Assembly (NCBI RefSeq): GCF_000716715.1
Contig: NZ_JNYJ01000068.1
Coordinates: 1 to 33,358 of the forward strand
Reading direction: 5' to 3'
Source of the DNA: Dactylosporangium aurantiacum
GTDB lineage: Bacteria > Actinomycetota > Actinomycetes > Mycobacteriales > Micromonosporaceae
DNA: 33,358 nt
The notes beneath the pieces were generated by a model. The model worked only from the letters and a program-made list of their open reading frames with translations, was not told the origin of the DNA and did no database searches. A program made the position numbers and the translations under genes. Below are positions 1 through 21,061 of this stretch, piece after piece (position 1 is the first letter of the stretch; every line of letters begins with the position of its first letter).

Positions 1-99
1 ACCGCCCCCGCCGCGCCGCCATCTCCTCCTTCGGCATCAGCGGCACCAACGCCCACCTCATCCTCGAACAACCCCCCAACCAACCCACACCAACCGCGC
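1..99. repeat. Left copy of a 99-bp terminal inverted repeat
   Basis: Bases 1-99 equal the reverse complement of 33260-33358 without a mismatch. The match stops at base 100 (t here, c in the other copy). Both copies code for the same KS C-terminus in the same codon phase, each at the 5' edge of a PKS gene. The exact length and position at both extreme ends suggest an assembly overlap at a repeated KS segment rather than a mobile-element terminal repeat. Confidence 0.95.
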
Positions 100-3000
100 T
101 GGCGCCCGACGTGCCGCTGCTGCTGTCCGGCGCGACCGCCGACGCCCTCGCCCGGCAGGCCGCACGCCTGCTGGACTTCATGACCCCGCCCGCGGCGACC
201 CCGCCCGGGACGGCCGCCCTGGACGGTGGCGTGGACGGTGGCATGGACGGTGGCATGGACGGTGGCGTGGACGGTGGCGTGGACGGTGGCGTGGACCTGG
301 CCGCGGTCTCGGCCGCGCTCGCCACCGCGCGCACCCACCACGCCCACCGCGCCGCGATTCTCAGCGCCGAACCCGACGACGTGCGCGCCGCCCTCACCGC
401 GCTCGCCGAGGGCCGGCCCGACCCGGCGGCCGTCACCGGCGTCGCCGCCGCCGACCCGCGACCCGTGTTCGTGTTCCCGGGCCAGGGCGCGCAATGGACC
501 GGGATGGCCCGCGAACTGCTCGACGGCTCCGCGGTGTTCCGTGCCTCGATCGACGCCTGTGCCGCCGCGCTCGACCCGCACACCGGCTGGTCGCTGCACG
601 ACGCGTTACGCGGCGCGCCCGGCGCGCCGGACCTGGAGCGGGTCGACGTGGTGCAGCCGGTGCTGTTCGCCGTCATGGTGTCCCTCGCCGCGGTATGGCG
701 GGCCGCGGGCGTCGTCCCGGCCGCCGTCGTCGGCCACAGCCAGGGCGAGATCGCCGCCGCGTACGTCGCTGGCGCGCTGAGCCTCGACGACGCCGCCCGG
801 GTCGTCGCGCTGCGCAGCCGCGCCCTGTCCGCGCTCGCCGGCCGCGGTGGGATGGTGTCGGTGCAGCTGCCCGCCGCCGAGCTGGCCGAGCGTCTCGCCG
901 CGTACGGCGACCGCCTCGCCGTCGCCGTCGTGAACAGCCCCCGCTCCGCCGTCGTGGCCGGCGACCCCGACGCGCTCGACGCGCTGCTGGCCGGCTGCCA
1001 GGCCGACGACGTGCGGTCCCGCCGCGTCGAGGTCGACTACGCCTCGCACTCACCGCAGGTCGACGCGGTCCGGGCCGACCTGGCCGCGCTGCTGGGCGGG
1101 ATCACCCCGGTCGCGGCCGAGGTGCCGATGATGTCGACCGTCACCGGCGAGATGCTCACCGGCACCGAGCTCGACGCCGGGTACTGGTTCACCAACCTGC
1201 GCCGCCCGGTCCGCTTCGCCGACGCCACGGCCCGCCTGATCGCCGCCGGGCACCGGGTGTTCCTGGAGATGAGCCCGCATCCGGTGCTCACCACCGCCGT
1301 CGAGGAGACCGCCGAGGCCGTCGACGCCCCGGACACGGTCGCCGCCGGCACCCTGCGCCGCGGTGAAGGGGGCCCGGAGCGCCTCGGCCGCTCCCTCGCC
1401 CGGGCGCACGTGTGCGGGGTGCCCGTCGACTGGGCCGCCACCGGCCTGGTGAGCCCCGGCCGCCCGGCCCGCCTGCCCAGCTACGCGTTCGCGACCGACC
1501 GGTACTGGCTCGACGAGCAGGACCGCGCCGGCGACGGCGACGCCGACTTCTGGCGCGCGGTCGACGCCGCGGACCCGGCGGCCCTGCGCGTGCTCGGCCT
1601 CGACGGACTCGACGCGGACCTGCCCGCCCTGTCCCGCTGGCACCGTGAGCGCACCCTGCACACCGCGGCGGACCGCTGGACGTACACGGTGGCGTGGCGG
1701 CCCGTGCCGGCACCGCCGGCAGCCTCCGCGGCCGGCTCGTGGATCGTGGTGCACCCGCCCGGGACGGGGGCGGAGGCCACCGCGATCGGCGCGGCGCTGG
1801 CCCGCCGGGGCGCCGCGGTGACACTCTCCGGCGCCCTGGAGCCCGGCGACTGGACCGGCGTGCTGTCGCTGCACGCCCTGCACGCCCCCGCGGGCGCGCC
1901 GCTGCCGGGCCTCGACGCGCTGACCGCGACGCTGGACCTGCTGCGCGGCGCGGCCGGTGCGGCACCGGCGGCGGCGCTGTGGTGCGCGACCCGCGGCGCG
2001 GTCTCGACGGGCGCCGGCGACCCGCTCACCGACCCCGCCCAGGCGCAGCTGTGGGGGCTCGGCCGGGTCGCGGCGCTGGAGCACCCGGACCGCTGGGGCG
2101 GCCTGGTCGACCTGCCGCGGCACCTGGACGACGACGCGGCCGACCGGCTCGCGGCGCTGCTCGTCGCCGGAGCCGAGGACGAGCTGGCGGTCCGCCCGAC
2201 GGGGACGTACGCGCGCCGGCTCGTCCCCGGGGGCGGCACCCCCGAACCCGCCCCCGAACCCGCCGCCGTGCCCGCTGCCGTGCCCGCTGCCGGGGTCTGG
2301 CCGCCGGCCGCCGGGACGGTCCTCATCACCGGCGGCACCGGGTCGGTCGGCGCGCACATTGCCCGCGACGTCGCCCGCGCCCACCCAGGCGTCGCGCTGC
2401 TGCTGACCAGCCGCCGCGGCGCCGACGCCCCCGGCGCCGAAACCCTCGCCGCGCAGCTGCGTGACCTGGGCGCCACGGTCACCGTCGCCGCCTGTGACGC
2501 CACCGACCGCACCGCCCTCGCCGCGCTCGCCGCCGACGCCGCCGCCCGCGGCGAGCCGGTCCGCGCCGTGTGCCACGCCGCCGGCGCCGGCAGCACCGTC
2601 GCCCTCGCCGACGCCGGCGCCGCCGACCTGCTCGACGGTCTGCACACCAAGGTCGCCGGGGCGCTCGCGCTCGACGACGTGTTCGGCGACGCCGACGCCT
2701 TCGTGCTCGTCTCGTCCGGCGCCGGCGTGTGGGGCGCCGCCGGGCAGGGCCCGTACGCCGCCGCCAACGCCTTCCTCGACGCGTTCGCCGAGGACCGCCG
2801 CCGGCGTGGCCGGACCGCGACCGCGGTCGCGTGGGGGCTGTGGGACGGCGCAGGCATGGCGGCCGGCGAGGCCGACGGGATGCGCCGCCGCGGCCTCACC
2901 CCGATGGACCCGTCGGCCGCCGCGGCCGTGCTGCGCCGCCTGGTGCCGTCCGCCCGGTCCGCGACCGTCGTCGCCGACCTCGACTGGCCCCGCTTCACGG

Positions 3001-6000
3001 CCGGGTTCGCCGCGCTGCACCGGACCCGGCTCTTCGCCGAGATCCCCGCCGCGGCGGCGCCCACCCCCGACGCCACCGCCGCGCAGGCCGGCGCGCCGAC
3101 ACCGTTCACCGCCCGGATCGCCGGGCTCGCCACCGACGAGGCCCGGCGCGAGCTGCGCGACCTCGTGCGCGCCCAGGCCGCCGCGGCGCTCGGCCACAAG
3201 GCGGAGGCCGGGCACGGCGCCGCCGACGCGGTGCCGCCGGACCGTGCCCTGCGCGAGCTCGGCCTCGACTCGCTGACCGCGGTGGACCTGCGCAACCGCC
3301 TCGTCGCCGCCACCGGCCTGCGACTGGCCAGCACCCTCGTCTTCGACCACCCGACCCCGGACCGCATCGCCGCGCACCTGCTGGCCCGCATCCAGGCCGG
3401 CCCGGCCGCCGCGGCGACCGCCACCGGACCGGCCGGCGACGACCGGCGCGCCGGGCCGGCGGACGAGCCGATCGCGATCGTCGGCATGAGCTGCCGGTAC
3501 CCGGGCGGCGCCGACGACCCCGACGCATTGTGGCGGATCGTGGCCGGCGGCACCGACGCCGTCACCGCGTTCCCCGCCGACCGCGGCTGGGACCTCGACC
3601 GGCTCGCCGGCGGGGCCAGCCACACCGCGCACGGCGGGTTCCTCGCCGACCCGGCCGGGTTCGACGCCGAGTTCTTCGGGCTCAGCCCCCGCGAGGCGAC
3701 CACCACCGACCCGCAGCAGCGCCTCGTGCTGGAAGGCGCGTGGGAGGCGATCGAAGGCGCCGGCATCGACCCGGCCACGCTGCACGGCGCCGACACCGGC
3801 GTGTTCGTCGGCGTCGTCAGCCACGACTACGCCGACCTGCTGCGCGACGGCGACGAGGACGTCGCGGGCCACCGGGTCACCGGCGTCTCCGCGTCCGTCA
3901 TCTCCGGCCGGGTCGCCTACGCGCTCGGGCTGACCGGGCCCGCCGTCACCGTCGACACCGCCTGCTCCTCCTCGCTCGTCGCGCTGCACCTCGCCGCGCA
4001 GGCGCTGCGGTCCGGTGAGTGCGGGCTGGCGCTGGCCGGCGGGGTGACGGTGATGGCGACACCGACGCCGTTCACCGAGTTCAGCCGGCAGGGCGGGCTC
4101 GCCGCCGACGGCCGGTGCAAGCCGTTCTCCGCCGCCGCCGACGGCACCGGCTGGGGCGAGGGCATGGGCATGCTGCTGCTGGAGCGGCTCAGCGACGCCG
4201 AACGCCACGGTCACCCGGTCCTCGCCGTCGTGCGTGGCTGCGCGGTCAACCAGGACGGCGCCAGCAACGGCCTGTCCGCGCCCAGCGGCGAGGCGCAGCA
4301 GCGCGTCATCCGGGCCGCGCTGCGCAGCGCCGGGCTGGCCGCCGCCGACGTCGACGCCGTCGAGGCGCACGGCACCGGCACCGTGCTCGGTGACCCGATC
4401 GAAGCCGCGGCCCTGCTGGCCACCTACGGCCAGGACCGGCCCGCGGACAGCCCGTGCCGGATCGGCTCGGTCAAGTCGAACATCGGCCACACGCAGGGCG
4501 CCGCGGGCGTCGCCGGGATCATCAAGATGGTGCAGGCGCTGCGGCACGCGGTGCTGCCCGCCTCGCTGCACGCGGCGCAGCCCTCGCCGCACGTCGACTG
4601 GTCCGCCGGCGCCGTGGCGGTCCTCACCGCGGCCATGCCGTGGCCCGGCGGCGGCCGCCCGCGGCGCGCGGCGGTGTCCGCGTTCGGGATCAGCGGCACC
4701 AACGCCCACGTGATCCTGGAGGAGGCGCCGCCGCTCACCGCCCCGCCCGCCCCGGCGCCCGCCGTGGACGTGCCACTGGCGTTCCAGCTCGCCGCCCGTA
4801 CCCCGGCGGCGCTGCGCGACCAGGCCGCGCGCCTCCTCGAACACCTCGACGCCGCGCCGGGCACCGTGCTCGCCGACGTCGCGCACTCGCTGGCCACCAC
4901 CCGCACCGCCTTCGCCGAACGCGGCACCGTCGTGGCCGCCGACCGTGACCGGCTGCGGCACGGGCTGGCCGCGCTCGCCGCCGGTACCGGCGCCGCGAAC
5001 GTCCTGCGCGGGCGGGCCAGGCCCGACGCCGCGGTCGCCTGGATGTTCACCGGCCAGGGCAGCCAGCGTGCCGGGATGGGCCGGCAGCTGCACGCCCGGC
5101 TGCCGGTGTTCGCCGCGGCGTACGACGAGGTCGCCGCCCACCTGCCGGAGCTGGCGGCGGGCGCCGACGAGGAGGCGGTCCACCGCACCGCCGTCGCGCA
5201 GCCCGCCCTGTTCGCGTTCCAGGTGGCGCTGTTCCGCCAGCTGACCGCGTGGGGGCTCGCGCCGTCGCACCTGCTGGGACACTCCGTCGGCGAGCTCGCC
5301 GCGGCCCACTGCGCGGGGGTGCTCGACCTCGCCGACGCCTGCCGCCTCGTCGCCGCCCGCGGCCGGCTCATGCAGCAGCTGCCCGCCGGCGGCGCGATGC
5401 TCGCCGTGGACGCGACCGGGTCCGAGGTCACGCAGACCCTGGACGAGTTCAGGGGCAGGGTCGACATCGCCGCCGTCAACGGCCCGAACGCCGTCGTCGT
5501 CTCCGGCGACGAGGACGCCGTCGAGGCGCTGGCGGACCGCTGGCGCGGGCGGGGGCGCCGGACCCGCCGGCTGCGGGTCAGCCACGCGTTCCACTCCGCC
5601 CGCATGGATCCGATGCTGGCGGAGTTCCGGGCCGTCGCCGAGTCGCTCACCTGGCACGCGCCGCGCATCCCGGTCGTCTCCAACGTCACCGGTGTACCCG
5701 ACCCGGACGTCGCCACACCGGAGCACTGGGTACGGCACGTCCGGGCCACCGTCCGGTTCGCCGACGGCGTGCGGTGGCTGGCCGACCACGGGGTGCGGAC
5801 GTTCGTCGAGCTCGGCCCCGACAGCGTCCTGGCCGGCATGGCCCACGACTGCCTCGACACCGGCACCGGTGACGCCGGGCCCGTGGTGGTGCCCACCCAG
5901 CGCCGCGGGCGGCCCGAGGCGGCGGCGCTCATCGGGGCGCTCGCCGAGCTGCACGGCCACGGCGTGTCACCCGACTGGGCCGCCGTGACCGGCCCGCACG

Positions 6001-8674
6001 GCGGCCGGGTGGTGCCGCTGCCGACCTACCCGTTCCAGCACCGGCGGTTCTGGCCGCGGCCCGCCGCCCCACCCGCGCCGGCCGCGGGAGCGCTCGGGCT
6101 GCAGGCCGTCGAACACCCGATGCTCGGCGCCGCCGTGCCGCTCGCCGGGACCGGCGCCTGGGTCTTCACCGGCCGGCTGTCGGCCGCCGCGCAGCCGTGG
6201 CTCGCCGACCACACCGTGGCCGGGGTCGTCATCGTGCCAGGCACCGCCCTGCTCGAGCTCGCCGTCGACGCGGCGGCGCGGGCCGGCGCCGGGCAGGTGG
6301 AGGAGCTCGCGTTCCGGACCCCGGTCCGGCTGCCCGGCGACGCCACCGTCCAGGTGCAGGTGGCCGTCGGCGCTCCCGACGCGGCCGGGCGGCGGACGCT
6401 GAGCATCCACTCCCGCCCTGACGGCGCGACCGAGTGGGTCCGCAACGCCACCGGCGTCGCCGCCGCGCCGGCACCCGCCGAGGCCGACCCGGACCTCACG
6501 CTGTGGCCGCCGACCGGCGCGCAGCCCGTCGACGTCGACGGGCTGTACGAACGGCTGCACCGCCGCGGATACCACTTCGGCCCCGCGTTCCGCAGCCTGC
6601 GCGCGGCCTGGCGGCGCGGCGCCGAGCTGTACACGGAGATCGACCTGCCGCCCGCACACCGGCCCGGGGCGGCCGGCTACAACATCCACCCGGCGCTGCT
6701 GGACTCCGCCGCGCACCTGAGCCTGGAGGGCTACGCCGAACGTGCCGAGGCCGCGGGGCAGCTGCCGATCCTGTTCGCCATCAACGGCGTGCGCGTGCAC
6801 CGTCCCGGACCGGGCGCGCTGCGGGTCCGGCTCGCCCCGGTCGCGGGGGAACCCGACGGCATGGAGCTGACCGTCGCCGACGCCACCGGCCGGCCCGTGG
6901 CCCGCGTCGCGTCGATGCACGTGCGTGGCGTCGCCCCCGACCTGCTCGACCCGGCCGCCGCCGGCACCCTGCTGCGCCGCGCCTGGACCTCCGCACCGAC
7001 CGGGCCCGCGCCGCGCGGGCTGGCCGTCGTCGGCGCCCCCGACCCCGCGCTCGCGCTGCCGCTCGGCGACGGCGAGGTCGACACGTACGCCGACCTGAAC
7101 CGGCTCGGCCCGCTCGTGCCGCCGGTCGTGCTGGCCGGCGCGGCCGGCTGGGTCGCCGGCACCGACCCGGCCGCGGACACCCGCCGCGCGGTCACCGCCG
7201 CGGCCGCGCTGCTGCAGGACTGGCTCGCCGCGGACCGGTTCGCCGCCGCCCGGCTCGCCGTCGTGACCACCGGCGCGATGGCCGTCGCCCCGAGCGAGCA
7301 CGGCGACCCGGTCCAGGCGGCCGTGTGGGGTCTGGTGCGCGCCGCGCAGGCCGAACACCCGGGCCGCTTCGTGCTCGTCGACACCGACGGCTCCGCGGCC
7401 GCCCGGCACGCCCTGCCCGCGCTCCTCGGTGGCGGCGCCGAGCAGCTCGCGGTCCGCGGCGCCGCCGGCCTCGTGCCGCACCTCGCCCGCCTCGACCCGG
7501 CCGCCGGCACCGCCGCGGTGGCGCCGCGGCCGTTCGACCCGGACGGGACCGTGCTCATCACCGGTGGCACCGGCTCGCTCGGCCGGGAGCTCGCCGCGCA
7601 CCTCGTCGCCGAGCACGGCGTGCGGCACCTGCTGCTCGCCGGGCGGCGCGGTGACCCGGCCGGGCTCGACGCGCTCAACTTCGCCGGCGCCGCGGTCACC
7701 GTCGTGGCGTGCGACGTCGCCGACCGGGATCAGGTCGCCGCGCTGCTGGCCCGGATACCGTCCCGGCACCCGCTGACCGCGGTGGTGCACGCCGCCGGCG
7801 TCGTCGACGACGCGCTGCTGGCCGACCTCACCCCGCAGCGTATCGCGCGGGTGCTGCGCGCCAAGGTCGACGGCGCCCACCACCTGGACGAGCTCACCCG
7901 GCACCTGCCGCTGGCCGGGTTCACGCTGTTCAGCTCGGCGTCGGGCATCCTCGGCAACGCGGGCCAGGCCAACTACGCCGCCGCGAACGCGTTCCTCGAC
8001 GGGCTCGCCGAGCGCCGCCGGGCGCTCGGCCTGCCCGCGCAGTCGCTCGCCTGGGGGCCGTGGGCCACCGGCGACGGCATGGCCGACCGGCTCGACGAGC
8101 GACAGCTGCGGCGCATCGAACGCACCGGCCTGCGGCCGCTGCGCGCCGACCGGGCGCTGCGCCTGTTCGACGCCGCCCGCAGGTGCGGTCCGGGCGGTGA
8201 CACCGCGGTGCTCGTGCCGGTCCACCTGGCCGGCGCGGCGCAGACGGTGTCGCCGATGCTCGCCGGTCTGTTCGCCCCGCGGACCGGCGGCGCCGCACCG
8301 GCCACGCTGCCGGCCACGGCGCCCGCCGAGGACCTCGCCACCCGGCTCGCCGGGATGCCGCCGGCCGCGCGGGGCGGCGCCGTCCTCGCCGTCGTGCGCG
8401 CCGAGGCCGCGCTGGTCCTCGGCCACGACCGGGGCAGCGACGTCGACCCCGACGGCCCGTTCCTGGAGAGCGGGTTCAACTCCCTGATGGCCGTCGAGCT
8501 GCGCAACCGGCTCGCCGCCGCCACCGGGCTGCGCCTGCCGACCACGCTCGTCTTCGAGTGCCCGACCCCGGCCGCCCTGGCCGACCACCTCACCACCAGG
8601 CTGCGCCCCGCGCAGGACCAGGAAGTCCGCACCATCCTCCACCACCAGCCGCTACTTCAGTTGGAGCCCCTGTC

Positions 8675-8678
<4 letters not shown>
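1..8678 (+). CDS. Type I modular PKS, cis-AT, 5'-truncated (KS end-AT-KR-ACP-KS-AT-DH-KR-ACP)
   Basis: The frame is open from base 3 (2891 residues to the TGA at 8676) and begins inside the last residues of a KS ([11 protein letters not shown] motif), so the true start lies outside the window. Domains in order: KS tail, AT (about 465-1325), KR (1680-2870), ACP (3150-3390), KS (3468-4730), AT (5035-5900), DH (6112-6930), KR (6960-8100), ACP (8380-8610). It extends and processes a polyketide chain in the cytoplasm on phosphopantetheine arms. The first AT has the methylmalonyl signature YASHS with GHSQGE; the second has the malonyl signature HAFHS. There is no thioesterase. The protein ends about 20 residues after the last ACP, without a recognisable docking helix, and the next gene overlaps the stop codon, so the chain very likely passes to that product. 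Odd points are a 12-bp tandem repeat in the KS-AT linker, GFNS instead of GFDS in the last ACP, and one TTA codon. PKS identity is certain; the product is not. Confidence 0.97.
222..293 (+). repeat. Six tandem 12-bp units in the KS-AT linker
   Basis: Six consecutive copies of gacggtggcgtg, two of them with atg in place of the final gtg, encode DGGV/DGGM six times in frame. They sit between the KS end and the AT, where linkers normally have a conserved fold, so this is an inserted glycine-rich loop. The unit is four codons, so copy-number change would keep the frame. Confidence 0.95.
606..608 (+). promoter_or_regulatory. TTA codon in the first AT domain of the plus-strand PKS
   Basis: The in-frame Leu codon in the residues DALRG is TTA, the only one I found in this gene. 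In Streptomyces and relatives TTA is read by the bldA tRNA, which is abundant only late in growth, so such codons often tie secondary metabolism to development. Confidence 0.8.
3468..8620 (+). other. PKS module: KS-AT(malonyl)-DH-KR(B type)-ACP
   Basis: The KS opens with EPIAIVGM. Its active Cys is residue 1321 (DTACSSS), with EAHGTGT and [10 protein letters not shown] supplying the histidines. The AT has Ser1761 in GHSVGE and HAFHS at 5583-5597, which predicts malonyl-CoA. The DH has HxxxGxxxxP intact from His2070, and Asp2234 with His2238 in [10 protein letters not shown]. The KR has Ser2645, Tyr2658 and VDD in the LDD position, the B-type pattern that normally leads to an E double bond when a DH is present. 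The ACP reads SGFNSL with Ser2827. Expected outcome: an alpha,beta-unsaturated thioester. Confidence 0.9.
8663..8678 (+). promoter_or_regulatory. Shine-Dalgarno site and ATGA overlap joining the two plus-strand PKS genes
   Basis: GGAG at 8663-8666 lies 8 nt before ATG 8675. The ATG shares bases with the TGA of the preceding gene (ATGA at 8675-8678), an arrangement typical of translational coupling. This decides the start of the downstream PKS. A start 117 bp further upstream would add a Pro/His-rich leader read from the overlapping ACP region and is less likely. Confidence 0.85.
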
Positions 8679-19048
<10,370 letters not shown>

Positions 19049-19061
19049 GCGTCGCGCCTGT

Positions 19062-19098
19062 CAGGGGCGGCCGGCACCTCGTGTGCCGGCCGCCCCTG
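19062..19098 (+). terminator. Hairpin after the AT-less PKS
   Basis: A perfect 16-bp stem (caggggcggccggcac and its complement) encloses the loop ctcgt, starting 14 nt after the TGA. There is no T-tract, as is common in high-GC actinomycetes. Confidence 0.8.
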
Positions 19099-19300
19099 CG
19101 GCGTTGACGTTCGGCCCGCCGCCGGCCCGCCGCGCTCGCCGGTGTCCAGGGCGCACCGCGCCGGACGTCGGCTCGAACCGGGTTTCCATGGGCCCGGACG
19201 AGGACGCCGTGCTCGCCGATGACCCGCTGCCGTGTCGCCGTCGGGACCCGGCCGACCCGGCCCGTGCCCGGCGCACCGGCGAGTCCGACGGTGACATGCG

Positions 19301-19333
19301 AACGCCGCCCGGCCGGGGCGGCCGAGCGGCGTT
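19301..19333 (-). terminator. Hairpin after the oxidase gene
   Basis: Two 14-nt arms (19301-19314 and 19320-19333) pair around a 5-nt loop, 17 nt past the oxidase stop. The single mismatch is C-A on the plus strand but a U-G wobble in minus-strand RNA, so the structure favours termination of the minus-strand gene. Confidence 0.7.
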
Positions 19334-19349
19334 TCGAACGTGGTGACGG

Positions 19350-20966
19350 CTACGGCAGGCGGATCGACAGGGCGTGGCGGAAGGCGTTCGTCGGGTCCCA
19401 CTGCGCCTTGACGCGCTGCAGGCGCGGGTACGCCTCCTTGTAGTACAACGTGGACCACGGCACGCCGGAGGTGTTGAGCGCCGGGTCGGCCAGGTCGACG
19501 TCGGCGTAGTTGATGAACGAGCCGTCCGTGACGGCGTTGGGCACCGGGACGCCGCCGGTGGCGGAGTACACCTCCCGGTAGAAGTCGCGCAGCCAGCCGA
19601 GCATCTGCGCGTCCAGCGCCGCGCCGTCCCAGTGCACCGTGTGCAGGACCTTGAGGACCGAGTCGCGCTGGGGGACGGCCGTGGCGTCGGCGGGCAGGGC
19701 GTTGGCCTGGCCGCCGTACGGGTTGAACATGACCGCCGCCAGCGGTGCCTTGATCGACGGGGTGGCGGTCAGGTAACGGTACGTGGCGGACAGCTGTTCG
19801 GGGGTGTACAGGCCCTTGAGGTAGGCGCCCTTGGCCTTGTTGCGGCGGCCGACCACGTCGCCGGTGTCGGCGAAGCCGGCCTTGTTGGTGGCCATCAGCC
19901 ACGGCATGGTGGCCTCCTGCACGACCGGGACGCCGACCGGGTCGATGACCGCGGACTTGAAGGCGGCGACCAGGTCGGCGCTGTTGGCCTCCGTGGGGTC
20001 CACGACGACGGTCATGAGCAGGAAGGGGTACGTGTTGACGTGCGGCGCGATCAGTGAGGCGCTGAGCCCGGTGAACGGCGAGTCCGGCGCGCTGTTGCGC
20101 AGGTACCAGGCCATGTAGTTGGTGAGCAGCTGGACGAATGCCGGCTCCGGCAGGGCCGGCCAGGGGAAGATGTAGTTGATGGTCCGGCTGGCCTTCGGCG
20201 GGGCCGGCAGCAGCCGGGTCGGGTCGGTGCCGGTCGCGTTCCAGCTGCGCATCAGGTAGCGGGTGACGACGCCGAAGTTGCCGCCGCCACCACCGGTGTG
20301 CGCCCAGAACAGCTCGCGGTTGGGATCGTCGCGCTCGCGGGTGGCCAGCACCGTCCTGACCCGTCCGGAGGCGGTGACGGTGACGACCTCGACGCCGTAC
20401 ATGTGGTCCGGGACGATGCCGTTGCGGCGGGCGAGGGCGCCGAAGCCGCCGCCGGCGAAGTGGCCGCCGACGCCGACGGACGGGCAGGAGCCGCCCGGCA
20501 CGGTGACACCCCACTCGGTGTAGAGCCGCTTGAACACGTCGCGCAGCGTCGCGCCGGGCTGGATGGAGAAGGCGTTGTACCGGGGGTCGAAGGAGATGTC
20601 GTTGAGCCCGGACAGGTCGATCTGCGCCTTGACGGCCGGGTCGGTGACGAACCCCTCGACGCAGTGCCCGCCGCTGCGCACCGCGATCTGCCGGCCGGAC
20701 CGCACGGCGGCCTGGACGGCCTGCTCGACCTGGGCGGTGGTGTTGACGACCTGGACGTAGTCGGGGCTGCCGGTGAAGCGGCCGTTCCAGTTGCGCACGA
20801 GGTCGCCGTAGCGCGCGTCGCCCGGTGGCACGACCACCGACGGCGGTGCGGGCGGGCAGGCGGCGCCGGTCACGGTTTCGGCCGCGGCCGGGTCGGCGAT
20901 GGCGACGCCGGCCGCGGTGGCGGCGGCGCCGGCGATCACCGTACGCCGGGATAAGGTGCTGGACAT
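19350..20966 (-). CDS. Tat-exported FAD-linked oxidase, BBE family
   Basis: A 538-residue flavoprotein oxidase of the berberine-bridge-enzyme type. The N-terminus has a twin-Arg signal (SRRTVIAG, Arg7-Arg8), a hydrophobic Ala-rich stretch and a probable cleavage site after Ala29, so the folded enzyme is expected outside the cytoplasm. The FAD-binding half has SGGH with His101 and GGSCPSVGVGGH with Cys161, the two residues that hold FAD bicovalently in this family. The BBE tail is seen in YYKEAYPRL and WDPTNAFRH. Such enzymes oxidise alcohols or drive oxidative ring closure with O2. ATG 20966 was chosen because it gives a compact Tat signal; a TTG 54 bp upstream has no Shine-Dalgarno. Codon 5 is TTA. 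It is last in the minus-strand run, 94 bp after the methyltransferase, and is probably a late tailoring step. Confidence 0.92.
   Translation of the reverse strand: MSSTLSRRTVIAGAAATAAGVAIADPAAAETVTGAACPPAPPSVVVPPGDARYGDLVRNWNGRFTGSPDYVQVVNTTAQVEQAVQAAVRSGRQIAVRSGGHCVEGFVTDPAVKAQIDLSGLNDISFDPRYNAFSIQPGATLRDVFKRLYTEWGVTVPGGSCPSVGVGGHFAGGGFGALARRNGIVPDHMYGVEVVTVTASGRVRTVLATRERDDPNRELFWAHTGGGGGNFGVVTRYLMRSWNATGTDPTRLLPAPPKASRTINYIFPWPALPEPAFVQLLTNYMAWYLRNSAPDSPFTGLSASLIAPHVNTYPFLLMTVVVDPTEANSADLVAAFKSAVIDPVGVPVVQEATMPWLMATNKAGFADTGDVVGRRNKAKGAYLKGLYTPEQLSATYRYLTATPSIKAPLAAVMFNPYGGQANALPADATAVPQRDSVLKVLHTVHWDGAALDAQMLGWLRDFYREVYSATGGVPVPNAVTDGSFINYADVDLADPALNTSGVPWSTLYYKEAYPRLQRVKAQWDPTNAFRHALSIRLP
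20952..20954 (-). promoter_or_regulatory. TTA codon at residue 5 of the oxidase
   Basis: Leu5, just before the twin-Arg pair, is encoded by TTA. An early TTA is expected to make translation strongly dependent on the bldA tRNA in actinomycetes that use this control. Confidence 0.8.
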
Positions 20967-21038
20967 GGGTTGATACCCCACTTCCTCAGTGGACAGTCCA
21001 AGAACTGTGGCGGGTTTCAAGGTATGGAGAGATCGTTC

Positions 21039-21061
21039 GGGGCCGAACCCCTAGCGGCCCC
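21039..21061 (-). terminator. Small hairpin between the methyltransferase and oxidase genes
   Basis: A 7-bp perfect stem (ggggccg with cggcccc) and a 9-nt loop begin at the methyltransferase stop codon. It could be a weak terminator or attenuator within the 94-bp gap upstream of the oxidase. I see no clear promoter in the gap. Confidence 0.4.

Larger units (their letters stand above)
1..3395 (+). other. PKS module: (KS)-AT(methylmalonyl)-KR(A type)-ACP
   Basis: Only about 25 residues of the KS are present. The AT has GQGAQ near 480 and active Ser246 in GHSQGE, with YASHS at 1037-1051, which predicts methylmalonyl-CoA. The post-AT linker (1468-1518) reads [14 protein letters not shown]. The KR has an NADPH loop (GGTGSVG, about 2332-2352), Ser905, Tyr918 and the following AAAN. 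A Trp lies eight residues before Tyr918 and the LDD motif is missing, the A-type pattern, usually giving an L-hydroxyl. The ACP Ser is residue 1090 (GLDSL, codon 3270-3272). Expected outcome: an alpha-methyl, beta-hydroxy unit. Confidence 0.9.
19049..19349. other. Convergent intergenic region
   Basis: These 301 bp separate the 3' ends of the AT-less PKS and the oxidase. Apart from two hairpins, one near each stop codon, I see no gene or RNA. Short open frames here have no support. Confidence 0.7.

Noticed and set aside
1050..5960. A very long open frame antisense to the plus-strand PKS
   Set aside because: Stop codons are rare in any frame at this GC content. The translation is low-complexity Gly/Arg/Val without domains, and the sense strand encodes recognisable PKS domains.
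8558..8674. An upstream start for the AT-less PKS adding 39 residues
   Set aside because: The extra segment is a Pro/His-rich read of the overlapping ACP region. ATG 8675 has a Shine-Dalgarno site and the ATGA overlap.
20967..21020. A TTG start 18 codons upstream for the oxidase
   Set aside because: It has no Shine-Dalgarno and would place an unusual leader before a complete Tat signal.
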